A stretch of DNA of 64,000 bases from CAINDZ01 sp964399195. Lineage in GTDB: Bacteria > Krumholzibacteriota > Krumholzibacteriia > LZORAL124-64-63. Below are positions 25,992 through 33,539 of the stretch, one piece after another (positions within the stretch are counted from its first letter, which is position 1; every line of letters begins with the position of its first letter). The stretch is taken from NCBI GenBank assembly GCA_964399195.1, contig CAYNPY010000004.1, forward strand, positions 1 through 64,000. Direction: 5' to 3'. The notes beneath the pieces were generated by a model that saw nothing but the letters and a program-made list of their open reading frames with translations, did no database searches and was not told where the DNA came from. The position numbers and the translations under genes were made by a program.

Positions 25992-28067
25992 ATGAAGCGC
26001 CTGGTCCTCAGAACCGTCCTGCCCGCCCTGCTGGCGATCGCCCTGTTCACGGGCGTGGTCTTCGTCTACATCCTGCCCGCCTTCGACCGGGTCATCATGG
26101 ACCAGAAGCGCCTGATGATCCGCGAGCTGACCGAGTCGGCCTGGAACATCCTGGCCCGCTGCCAGGCCGACGAGCAGGCCGGCGTCCTGACCCGCGCCGA
26201 GGCCCAGGCGGCCGCCGTCTCCCAGGTGCGCGGCCTGCACTACGGCCAGGGCAGCAAGGACTACTTCTGGATCATCGACGAGCACCCCCGGATGATCGTC
26301 CATCCCTACCGCCCCGATCTCGAGGGAACCGACCTGCGCGAGTTCGCCGATCCCCACGGCAAGCGTCTCTTCGTCGAGATGGCGAACGTGGTGCGGGCGC
26401 AGGGCTCCGGCTACGTCAGCTACCGCTGGCAGTGGAAGGACGACAGCGCGCGCATCGTGCCCAAGCTGTCCTACGTCAAGGGCTTCGCGCCGTGGGGCTG
26501 GATCATCGGCACCGGCGTCTACCTGGAAGACGTGGCCGCCGAGCGCGCGGCGCTGACCGAACGTCTGCAGACGGTCTCGCTGGCCATCCTGCTGGCGGTC
26601 GCCGGGCTGCTGTTCGTGCTGCTGCGCGCCGGTTTCCAGGCCGAGCGCGCGCGGCAGCGCCTGGCCGCCGCCCTGCACCTGTCCGAGGAGAAGCACCGCT
26701 CGCTGGTCGAGTCCGCCGGCGAGTCCATCCTCATGGCCATCGCCGGCGAGCGCCTGTTCGGCAACCCCAGCCTGCTGCGCCAGCTCGGCTACGACGAGGC
26801 CGCGTTCGCGGCGCTCGACGTGGGCGACGTCGTCCTGCCCACGGCCGCCGAGCGCGCGGCCGGGCGCCGGGCCTGGCAGGACGTCGTCGAGGGCGCGCCG
26901 GCGCCCGCGCCCTACGAGGCGGAGCTGCGCCGCGCCGACGGCGCGACGCTCCGCGTGAACCTCTCGCTCTCGCGCATCGAGGTCCAGGGCCAGGCCGGCT
27001 TCATGGCCGTGGCCACGCGTCTGGCCGCGGTCAGGGACGTCGAACCGGCCGCCGCCGCCACGGTCGAGGAACTGGGCGCGGCCAACCGGCGCCGGTCGCT
27101 GATGGCCGCGCTGATGCTCACCCACGGGACGCCGGCCGGCGAGGTGATGCGCCTGCTGTCGGACCAGGCGGAGGCCGTCACGCGCCGGAGCCTCGCTCTG
27201 GCCGAGGCGGAACTGGGCCCGGCGCCCGGGGCCTGGGAGTTCTTGCTGATGGGCAGCGTCGGCCGCGGCGAGGTGAGCCTGCTGACCGACCAGGACCACG
27301 CGATCATCCACGACGACGCGCCGGGTCTGGCCGACCACTGCCTGCGCCTGGGCGCGCGGACGGGCGAGATCCTGGCGGCCGCCGGCTACGCGCGCTGCCG
27401 CGGCGGCATCATGGCGGGCGAGCCGGCCTGCTGCCAGGGTCCCGAGGCGTGGCGCACCACGTTCTCGCGCTGGATCCACACGCTGGAGGCCGAGGACCTG
27501 CTGCGCGCCAAGGTCTTCTTCGACTTCCGGAAGCTGACGGGCGTCGGCGGCGGGCCCGACGCGCCCCCCGCGCGCCTGGCGCGCGACCTGCGCGAGCACC
27601 TCCACGGCCAGATCGCCCTGCAGCCGCGCTTCTGCCACCTGCTGGCGCGCAGCATCCTGACCTGCGAGCCGCCGCTGTCGCCCTTCGGCGCCTTCGTCAC
27701 CGAGACGCTCGACGGACGGCGCGCGACCTTCGACGTCAAGGGCGTCCTGGCCCAGATCGTCGACATCGCCCGGCTGCGCGCGCTGCAGCACGGCGTGCGC
27801 AAGGTGGGCACAGTGGCGCGGCTCGAGGCGCTGGCCGCCATCGGCGCCCTCAAGCCCGCCACCGCCCAGGAGACCATCGACGGTTTCCGCTTCCTGCAGG
27901 ACCTGCGCCTGCGGCACCAGGCCGCGCAGGTGCTGGCGCAGGTGGAGCCCGACAATCGCCTCGAGCCCGCCGCCCTGACGCCGGCCGAACAGGCCGAGCT
28001 CAAGCGCGTCCTCGGGCACCTGAAGGCCCTGCAGGCGGCCGTCGACCACGACTTCGCGGGAGCCTGA
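25992..28067 (+). CDS. Cache-PAS-DUF294 nucleotidyltransferase-like sensor protein
   Basis: 691-residue membrane sensor. Helices at about residues 10-30 and 195-215 flank a periplasmic single-Cache domain, whose hallmarks are DYFWIIDEHPRMIVHPYRPDL and APWGWIIGTGVYLEDV. A PAS-like domain follows (SEEKHRSLVESAGESI to NLSLSRIEVQG). The C-terminal half is the DUF294 putative nucleotidyltransferase with MGSVGRGEVSLLTDQDHA (G421-S422, D433-x-D435) plus its helical partner domain. DUF294 proteins usually carry cNMP-CBS modules and sit beside actP; here the input is Cache-PAS. It probably senses an extracellular small ligand, perhaps a carboxylate, inferred from the divergent actP operon. Confidence 0.85.
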   Translation: MKRLVLRTVLPALLAIALFTGVVFVYILPAFDRVIMDQKRLMIRELTESAWNILARCQADEQAGVLTRAEAQAAAVSQVRGLHYGQGSKDYFWIIDEHPRMIVHPYRPDLEGTDLREFADPHGKRLFVEMANVVRAQGSGYVSYRWQWKDDSARIVPKLSYVKGFAPWGWIIGTGVYLEDVAAERAALTERLQTVSLAILLAVAGLLFVLLRAGFQAERARQRLAAALHLSEEKHRSLVESAGESILMAIAGERLFGNPSLLRQLGYDEAAFAALDVGDVVLPTAAERAAGRRAWQDVVEGAPAPAPYEAELRRADGATLRVNLSLSRIEVQGQAGFMAVATRLAAVRDVEPAAAATVEELGAANRRRSLMAALMLTHGTPAGEVMRLLSDQAEAVTRRSLALAEAELGPAPGAWEFLLMGSVGRGEVSLLTDQDHAIIHDDAPGLADHCLRLGARTGEILAAAGYARCRGGIMAGEPACCQGPEAWRTTFSRWIHTLEAEDLLRAKVFFDFRKLTGVGGGPDAPPARLARDLREHLHGQIALQPRFCHLLARSILTCEPPLSPFGAFVTETLDGRRATFDVKGVLAQIVDIARLRALQHGVRKVGTVARLEALAAIGALKPATAQETIDGFRFLQDLRLRHQAAQVLAQVEPDNRLEPAALTPAEQAELKRVLGHLKALQAAVDHDFAGA

Positions 28068-28072
28068 GCGCC

Positions 28073-28813
28073 ATGCCCGCCGCCGGCACCGGTCCGCTGC
28101 TGCTGCTCGGCGACGTCCACGCGCGGTTCGGCGTCATCGCCGCCCAGATCGAGCACGCGCGCGACGTGGCCGGCGTCCTGCCCTCGGGCGTGGTGATCGC
28201 CGGCGACCTCGGCCTGTTCGGCGATGAGCTGCGCGACCACTTCCGCCGCCGGCGGCTGCGCTTCCCGGCCCCGGTCAGCTTCATCGAGGGCAACCACGAG
28301 GACTTCCGCGCGTTCGCGACTTTGGTCGCCGGCTACGCCGACGTCCTGACGCACCTGCCGCGCGCCACCGTGCAGCCGCTCGGCCCCTGGCGGGCGCTGT
28401 GCCTGGGCGGGGCGCGCTACATGGACGCCATGACCACGCCGCGCGGCTGCGAGATCACCGAGCGCGACATCGACGCCTGCCTGGAGTTCCCCGCCGGCGC
28501 CGTCGATCTGGTGGTCAGCCACGACTGCCCGTGCGGGATCGGCGTGCCGGGGACGGTCGGCTTCGAGCACCTCGGCCCGCCCGGCGTGCCGGGCTTCGAG
28601 CGCATCGCCGCCCGCCTGCGCCCGCGCCTGTGGGTCTTCGGCCACCATCATCGCTGGCACGAGCACGAGAAGCTGGGCACGCGCTACCTGGGCCTGCCCG
28701 AGAGCTGGCACGGCTACTGCCTGCTGGATCCCGACGGCTCGTTGCGCCGCATCGACCACCCGGCGCAGCCGGCGCCCGCGCCCCGGCGCTGGGCGTTCCC
28801 GGGGCGGCGCTGA
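28073..28813 (+). CDS. Calcineurin-like metallophosphoesterase
   Basis: 246-residue cytoplasmic protein, starting 6 bases after the sensor stop and probably co-transcribed. Metal-binding motifs appear in the expected order: GDVHARF (residues 11-17), GDLG, GNHED, the His of VVSHDCPCG and GHHHRWHEHE. The two-metal site is therefore complete. The substrate (nucleotide, protein phosphate or other) cannot be told. Coupling with the Cache-PAS-nucleotidyltransferase protein suggests a regulatory pair, but that is only from position. Confidence 0.88.
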   Translation: MPAAGTGPLLLLGDVHARFGVIAAQIEHARDVAGVLPSGVVIAGDLGLFGDELRDHFRRRRLRFPAPVSFIEGNHEDFRAFATLVAGYADVLTHLPRATVQPLGPWRALCLGGARYMDAMTTPRGCEITERDIDACLEFPAGAVDLVVSHDCPCGIGVPGTVGFEHLGPPGVPGFERIAARLRPRLWVFGHHHRWHEHEKLGTRYLGLPESWHGYCLLDPDGSLRRIDHPAQPAPAPRRWAFPGRR

Positions 28814-28901
28814 GCCGCCTCCCGCTTGCCTGTACCCTGCCGCGCGACTAGCCTGTCCGCTTCCGCGTCACTCCCGTTCACCACCTCCGCAAGGAGCCGC
28901 C

Positions 28902-29492
28902 ATGCGTCGACCCTTGAATCTCCTGCTCACGGCCGGCCTGCTGGCCGCGACGATGGGCCTGCTCCAGCCCGCCGCCGCCCAGGACGGCCAGATGGACCCC
29001 AAGGCCATGGAAGAGTTGATGATGAAGCTGGCCACGCCCGGCCCCGCGCACGGGCACTTGGCCAACCTGGCCGGCGAGTGGACGGCGAAGGTCACGATGT
29101 ACCTGGACGGCAGCACGCCGTCGACCTCGACCGGGACCGTGAACTACGAACTGGTGCTCGGCGGCCGCTACCTGCTGGGCCGCTACAGCAACACCTTCAT
29201 GGGCCAGCCGATGGAGGGCCTCAGCGTCGACGGCTACGACAACGCCAGGCAGGAGTACTTCAGCCTCTGGTTCGACACCATGGGCACCGGCTTCTACGAG
29301 GCGTGGGGCAAGGCCTCGGCCGACGGCAAGACGGTCTCGCTGGCGGGCACCATGGAGATGGGCCCGATGAAGATCCCCTCGCGCTCGGAGACCGTCGTCG
29401 TCGACAAGGACACCGTCCGCTTCACGATGTGGCAGTCGATGGGCGCCCAGGAGATGAAGGCGATGGAGATGGAGTACAAGCGCGTGAAGTAG
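28902..29492 (+). CDS. DUF1579 family secreted protein
   Basis: 196 residues with a signal peptide (RRPLNLLLTAGLLAATMGLLQPAAAQ) after AAGGAGCCGCC and ATG at 28902. The mature part has the DUF1579 pattern LANLAGEWTAKVTMYLDG, LGGRYLLGRYSNTFMGQPMEGL, GYDNARQEYFSLWFDTMGTG and the C-terminal strand DTVRFTMWQSMGAQEMKAMEMEY. This fits a lipocalin-like beta-barrel. The biological role is unknown for the family. The reading frame ends just before a strong hairpin at 29517. Confidence 0.88.
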   Translation: MRRPLNLLLTAGLLAATMGLLQPAAAQDGQMDPKAMEELMMKLATPGPAHGHLANLAGEWTAKVTMYLDGSTPSTSTGTVNYELVLGGRYLLGRYSNTFMGQPMEGLSVDGYDNARQEYFSLWFDTMGTGFYEAWGKASADGKTVSLAGTMEMGPMKIPSRSETVVVDKDTVRFTMWQSMGAQEMKAMEMEYKRVK

Positions 29493-29516
29493 CGACGATG
29501 CCGGCGACCATGCGCA

Positions 29517-29543
29517 GGCCGCGCCGGACGCACCGGCGCGGCC
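29517..29543. terminator. Bidirectional hairpin terminator
   Basis: Perfect 11-bp stem GGCCGCGCCGG/CCGGCGCGGCC with a 5-base loop, extendable by a few pairs on each side. It lies between the convergent DUF1579 and S41 genes. Only two T follow the stem. Confidence 0.55.
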
Positions 29544-29567
29544 TTCGCATATCCGGCGTCAGCGCCG

Positions 29568-30482
29568 TCACCGGCCGGCGCGCAGCAGTTCGAGCGCCCT
29601 GCCCAGCGCCTGGTCCGCGGGCACGTTCACGTCCGGCACGACGCCCACGCCCTCCCAGTTCGTGCCGCTCGCCGCGTTGATCGTGCGGCCGATCGAGATC
29701 GACACCTCCAGCCCGTGGTCCAGCGGGAAGAACCGGTTCGGGTTCGCCCCGCCGCGCGTCGTCTCGCCGACGATGACCGCCCGCCCGCATTGCTGAAGGG
29801 CATAGGCCACCGCCTCGGCGGCCGAAAAGGTCGTGGCGCCGACCAGGATGTAGAGCGGCGCCTCCGCCAGCTGCGGCAACGTCGTCGGCCCCGCCCGGAA
29901 CTCGAGCGGCTCGCCCCGTCGCCACTCGATCCGGTTGAGGAGCGTTTCCTCCGCCAGGAAGTAGGAGGCCAGCAGCATGTTCGCGTCGCTGCCTCCCCCG
30001 TTGCGCGTCAGGTCGACGATCACGCCCCTGCAGTCGGCGACCGCGGCCAGAGCCCTGTCGTATTCCGGGCGGCAATCGTCGGCGCGGAAGAAGCGGTCGA
30101 TCCGCAGGTAGCCGATGCCGTCGGCCAGGACCTCGGCGCCGCGCCACCCGCACGCCGAGTCGGGCACGTCGCTCACGGTGCCCTGCACGCGGGCCCGCAC
30201 GTGCTTGTCCGCGGTCAGCCGAAGCAGGTGGTCCGAGAGCCAGGCCGCAAAGCCGGCCGGATCATCCGGTGTCCGGTCGGCAGCCGACGCCGCCAGCTCG
30301 CGCAGCCCGGCGCCCGCCCGCGCGGCCACGTCCGTGAACACGTATTCCTGTTCCACGAGCGCGGCGACGTCCAGGACCAGCCGGGTCCGCGCCGCCGCGT
30401 CAAGACCGGCCGCCGCGGCCGGCGCCGCGAGCACAAGCGCGAGCGCAAGCAGGCAGGACAACTGGATCAGGCGCTGACGCAT
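29568..30482 (-). CDS. Secreted S41-family (IRBP/CtpA-like) serine peptidase
   Basis: 304 residues with signal peptide IQLSCLLALALVLAAPAAAAG. There is no obvious PDZ domain. The catalytic core shows GIGYLRIDRFF, GVIVDLTRNGGGSDANM, the Ser in VGATTFSAAEAVAYAL (S220) and the following GETTRGGANPNR (E240). These match the TSP/IRBP-type S41 fold. It ends with the usual GVVPDVNVPADQALGRALELL. It is the last gene of a run with LemA and two TPM proteins (30-base gap), so it may act on envelope proteins. Confidence 0.88.
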   Translation of the reverse strand: MRQRLIQLSCLLALALVLAAPAAAAGLDAAARTRLVLDVAALVEQEYVFTDVAARAGAGLRELAASAADRTPDDPAGFAAWLSDHLLRLTADKHVRARVQGTVSDVPDSACGWRGAEVLADGIGYLRIDRFFRADDCRPEYDRALAAVADCRGVIVDLTRNGGGSDANMLLASYFLAEETLLNRIEWRRGEPLEFRAGPTTLPQLAEAPLYILVGATTFSAAEAVAYALQQCGRAVIVGETTRGGANPNRFFPLDHGLEVSISIGRTINAASGTNWEGVGVVPDVNVPADQALGRALELLRAGR

Positions 30483-30512
30483 GCACCGTCTCCCGGGATC
30501 GTCTCCGGCCGC

Positions 30513-30977
30513 TCAGTAGGAGATCTCGTCCGACAGTTCGTTCACGTCGCCCTCGCGGTGGGGGAAGTGCGCCCGCAGCTTCTCGCCCACCAGAGCCACG
30601 CCCTCGCACAGCCCGTCGACGAAGCGGTCCTCGCGGAAGCGCGCCGCCATCAGGTCGCGCACGTCGTTCCAGAACGCGTCGCCCACGCGCTGGTGAAGCT
30701 GCTCATCGCCCAGCACCGCGAACTTGCGCGACCGCGTCGCCAGGTAGACCAGCACGCCGTTGCGCTCGTCCGTCTCGTGCATCCCCAGCGCGGCGAAAAC
30801 CTCGCGCGCGCGCAGGTAGGCTTCGCCGCCGACCGGCGGCTTGGACGGCACGTCGCGCTCGAGGTGCAGGCGGATCTCGCCGCTGGTGCGCTTCTCCGCC
30901 GCGGCAATGGCGTCCCGCAGCCGGTCCTGCTCGGCCGCGCTGAGGAACTTCCGTGGGATATCGCTGCGATGGGGCAT
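30513..30977 (-). CDS. TPM-domain protein, cytoplasmic or soluble form
   Basis: 154 residues made of one TPM (Psb32/YgcG-like) domain: FLSAAEQDRLRDAIAAAEKRTSGEIRLHLE, then ERNGVLVYLATRSRKFAVLGDEQLHQRVG and WNDVRDLMAARFRED. There is no signal peptide or membrane helix. The ATG at 30977 follows one base after the upstream gene's TGA, with GGAGG inside that gene's end. TPM domains occur in proteins with phosphatase-like or quality-control roles; no activity can be assigned here. Confidence 0.88.
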   Translation of the reverse strand: MPHRSDIPRKFLSAAEQDRLRDAIAAAEKRTSGEIRLHLERDVPSKPPVGGEAYLRAREVFAALGMHETDERNGVLVYLATRSRKFAVLGDEQLHQRVGDAFWNDVRDLMAARFREDRFVDGLCEGVALVGEKLRAHFPHREGDVNELSDEISY

Positions 30978-30978
30978 G

Positions 30979-31779
30979 TCACCAACCTCCGCTCGCGCCG
31001 CCGCCGCCCGAGAAGCCGCCGCCGCCGCTGAAGCCGCCGCCGCCGAAACCGCCGCCGCCGCCCCAACCGCCGCCGCCCCAGCCGCCGCCCCCGCGCCGCG
31101 AGCGCCCGCTGCCGGCCAGCATCGAGCCGATGATCAGCGGCGCCAGCGAACCGGAGCGCCGCCGCCGCCCGCCGGCGATCAGCGGCAGCAGGATGAAGAA
31201 CAGGAAGAACAGCGGGAGCGGGAAGCCGCGGCTCTTCTTGTCCGCGCGCTCGGCGCCGCCCGCGCCGCCGCCCTGGGCCAGCGGGTCGTCCGGCGCCACG
31301 GCCTGCGCCACGCGCCGCACGACGAACGCCAGCCGCCCGGCCGCCGGCTCGCGCGGCACCTCCACCATCTCGCGCAGGATGCGCTCGGCGATGACGTCCG
31401 GCAGCGACTCCTCCAGGCCGTAGCCCACCTCGATCCGCGACTCGCGCCGGTCCGGGAACACGGTGAACAGCACGCCCCGTTGCGTGTCGCGCTGCCCGAT
31501 GCGCCAGTGCTCGTACAGGCGGTTGACGTAGTCGGCCAGCTCGCCGCCGTGGTCCGGCAGCACCGCCACCACGAACTGGATGCCGGTGCGCTGCTCGAAG
31601 GCGTAGAGCGCGCTCGCGAAGCGCTCGGCCTCGTCGGGCGTGACCAGGCCCACCTTGTCCAGGAAGTGCTGGGCCGGGGCGGGCGGCAGGTCGGCGTCGC
31701 TGCGCTGGGCGCGCGCCGGCGCCGCCGCCAGCGCCAGCAGCGCCAGCAGCGCCGGCAGCAGGAACAGGTGTCGTCGCAC
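30979..31779 (-). CDS. TPM-domain membrane protein with Gly-rich tail (YgcG-like)
   Basis: 266 residues. The GTG start at 31779 shares one base with the LemA stop. It has a signal peptide (LFLLPALLALLALAAAPARA), a TPM domain (FLDKVGLVTPDEAERFASAL; QRGVLFTVFPDRRESRIEVGYGLEESL), a membrane helix (FPLPLFFLFFILLPLIAG) and a low-complexity tail of Gly, Trp, Phe and Ser. This is the standard architecture of YgcG proteins encoded beside lemA. The helix and tail are at the C-terminus, so the TPM domain should be periplasmic. Confidence 0.9.
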   Translation of the reverse strand: MRRHLFLLPALLALLALAAAPARAQRSDADLPPAPAQHFLDKVGLVTPDEAERFASALYAFEQRTGIQFVVAVLPDHGGELADYVNRLYEHWRIGQRDTQRGVLFTVFPDRRESRIEVGYGLEESLPDVIAERILREMVEVPREPAAGRLAFVVRRVAQAVAPDDPLAQGGGAGGAERADKKSRGFPLPLFFLFFILLPLIAGGRRRRSGSLAPLIIGSMLAGSGRSRRGGGGWGGGGWGGGGGFGGGGFSGGGGFSGGGGASGGW

Positions 31780-32375
31780 TAGAACTTCACCTGCGGCGCG
31801 TTCTCGGCGCCGCCGACCGCGTCGAAGTAAGCCTTCTTCTCGAACCCGAACATGCCGGCCAGCAGCGCCATGGGGAACCTGCGGATCGTCGTGTTGTAGC
31901 CCTGCGCCATCTCGTTGAAGCGGCGCCGCTCCACGGTGATGCGGTTCTCGGTGCCTTCCAGCTGCGCCTGCAGGTCCAGGAAGCCCTGGTTCGCCTTCAG
32001 GTCCGGATACTGCTCCATGACCACCATCAGGCGGCCCAGCGCCGAGCTCAGCTCGCCCTGCGCGGCCTGGAACTTCTGCACCGCCTGCGGATCGTTCATC
32101 GCCTCGGGCGACATCTCGGCCGTCACCTGCGTGGCCTTGGCGCGCGCGTTGACCACGGCCTCGAGGGTCTCGCGCTCGTGCTCCGCGTAGCCCTTGACCG
32201 TCTCCACCAGGTTGGGGATCAGGTCGGCGCGCCGCTGGTACACGTTCTCCACGTTGGCCCACTGCCCGTCCACGCCTTCCTGCAGGCCGACGACCTTGTT
32301 GTACTGGCCGGTCAGCGACAGGGCCACCAGGGCGATGACGCCCAGGACGACGATGATCGGGATGAACTTCTTCAT
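31779..32375 (-). CDS. lemA: LemA family protein
   Basis: 198 residues. One N-terminal membrane helix (FIPIIVVLGVIALVALSL) is followed by a helical-bundle domain with the LemA pattern YNKVVGLQEGVDGQWANVEN, YQRRADLIPNLVETVKGYA, ERETLEAVVNARAKA, the region around YPDLKANQGF, ITVERRRFNE and FPMALLAGMFGFEKKAYFDA. LemA proteins are envelope proteins of unclear function. The gene heads a four-gene run with two TPM genes and an S41 peptidase. Confidence 0.95.
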   Translation of the reverse strand: MKKFIPIIVVLGVIALVALSLTGQYNKVVGLQEGVDGQWANVENVYQRRADLIPNLVETVKGYAEHERETLEAVVNARAKATQVTAEMSPEAMNDPQAVQKFQAAQGELSSALGRLMVVMEQYPDLKANQGFLDLQAQLEGTENRITVERRRFNEMAQGYNTTIRRFPMALLAGMFGFEKKAYFDAVGGAENAPQVKF

Positions 32376-32503
32376 GATTCCTCCGGGTCTGTGGAACGGG
32401 GTGTCCGGCGCGACCTACCCGCGCCGCCGGCACGCTATTCTCACGTCATGCTAAGCGATGACACCGGTGCGGGCGAGGCGAAGCTGGCGCCTGCACACCA
32501 CGC

Positions 32504-32533
32504 TTGCGCAACGGGGCGAACTCTTGATATAAT
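32504..32533 (+). promoter_or_regulatory. Promoter with perfect TATAAT upstream of small secreted protein gene
   Basis: TATAAT at 32528-32533, with TTGCGC at 32504-32509 after an 18-base spacer. The -10 box stands out in this GC-rich sequence. The predicted start near 32540 leaves a leader of about 105 bases that can fold. Confidence 0.6.
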
Positions 32534-32542
32534 GGACGATCC

Positions 32543-32602
32543 TTGTCGCAGATCAGCCCGATCTTTGGCCTAAGACCAAGGGGACCTTCGGGTTGCCGAC
32601 GA
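32543..32602 (+). promoter_or_regulatory. Candidate structured 5' leader RNA (four-way junction)
   Basis: TTGTCG (32543-32548) can pair with CGACGA (32597-32602). Three small hairpins are enclosed: AGATC/GATCT (32550-32554 with 32560-32564), TTGG/CCAA (32565-32568 with 32576-32579) and GACC-TTCG-GGTT (32583-32594). The fold begins within a few bases of the predicted transcript start. It matches no riboswitch class I recognise, and short stems can arise by chance. Confidence 0.35.
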
Positions 32603-32645
32603 CGCACCATAACGGATTCCGCAGCCGACCCCGGGGGAACGCACC

Positions 32646-33221
32646 ATGCTCCGCACACCGTCGCGCCGCCGCGCCCTGCATCTCAGCCTGACCTGCGCCT
32701 TGCTCGCCATCAGCCTGGCCGCGGCGCCGGCCCGCGCCATGATCATGGGTCCGGGCCAGATCACCGCCTCGACCACGATCCCCAGCTGGGGCGGGTTCAC
32801 CATCGACCAGATCTGCGACGGTCTCCTCACGGCGCCCGGCTGGTACAACGGCTTCGCGGTGAACCCGGGCATCGTCGGCACGATCCACCTGGAGTTCCCG
32901 ACGCCGCAGGCGCTCGGCGACTTCGTGCTGTGGAACGACGTGAACGTCGCGAGCGAGGGCATCTCGCAGTTCCGGCTCGACTTCTTTGACACCGCGAACC
33001 TGCCGCTCGGCAGCACGCCCGTCTTCGTGGGCCCGATCGGCCAGACCGCGCCGGCGATCTACCCGTTCCCCACGGTCGAGAACGTCAAGCGCGTGGACCT
33101 GGTCGTGCTGACGCTCAACCCGAGCCCGCGGCTGGAGATCCGCGAGGTGGCGTTCAACTGGTCGGAGGTCGTCGCGACGGACTCGGCGACATATGGGGCG
33201 GTCAAGGCCTTGTTCCGCTAA
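32646..33221 (+). CDS. Small secreted protein with galactose-binding-like domain and YGxxKAxFR C-terminal tag
   Basis: 191 residues. Signal peptide RRRALHLSLTCALLAISLAAAPARA, with the start ATG at 32646 behind GGGGGAA. The mature domain (TTIPSWGGFTIDQICDG, GWYNGFAVNPGIVGTIHLEF, LGDFVLWNDVNVASEGISQF, RLEIREVAFNW) has the strand pattern of discoidin or F5/8-type jelly-roll domains. Such domains often bind sugars or surfaces, but the match is by eye only. The C-terminus VVATDSATYGAVKALFR aligns with the tags of three other secreted proteins here. The gene has its own promoter and a candidate structured leader. Confidence 0.72.
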   Translation: MLRTPSRRRALHLSLTCALLAISLAAAPARAMIMGPGQITASTTIPSWGGFTIDQICDGLLTAPGWYNGFAVNPGIVGTIHLEFPTPQALGDFVLWNDVNVASEGISQFRLDFFDTANLPLGSTPVFVGPIGQTAPAIYPFPTVENVKRVDLVVLTLNPSPRLEIREVAFNWSEVVATDSATYGAVKALFR

Positions 33222-33539
33222 CTCGCCTGGCGCGCCGCCAGCTCAGCCTTGAGAGACGTGACGACCGCGATCCGAACGGCGGCGCCTGGCTCATTCGGAG
33301 CGGCCGCTCGCGCCGGCGTGTGTCACGCCTGCGCGGGAAGTCCATCCAGACCGGCAATCGGCTGTAAAGGAACGGTCGTTGTGCGCCACGCGCGCGGCAC
33401 CCGGCGGCGAACCGCTGCGAGACTCCGACCTGACGCCGTCGATCGGGCGCAGATCCGCGCCAATGGGCGCGATTGCTGGCCGCAGTGTTCGGGCCACAGG
33501 CCTGCTGGCTGGGCGCGGGCACTCCCCTGGACATGCCGG
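33222..33539. other. Intergenic region (318 bases) between convergent genes, no gene seen
   Basis: No reading frame with a plausible start, composition or family match was found. The only clear structure is the hairpin at 33307-33337. Confidence 0.5.
33307..33337. terminator. Long hairpin, likely terminator between convergent genes
   Basis: GCGCCGGCGTG (33310-33320), a TGT loop and CACGCCTGCGC (33324-33334) pair with one mismatch, and three further pairs extend the base. It lies 86 bases after the plus-strand stop. No T run follows. Confidence 0.45.

Noticed and set aside
28825..28853. TTGCCT-N17-TAGCCT upstream of the DUF1579 gene as a promoter
   Set aside because: The -10 box matches only 3 of 6 consensus positions, so it is too weak to list.
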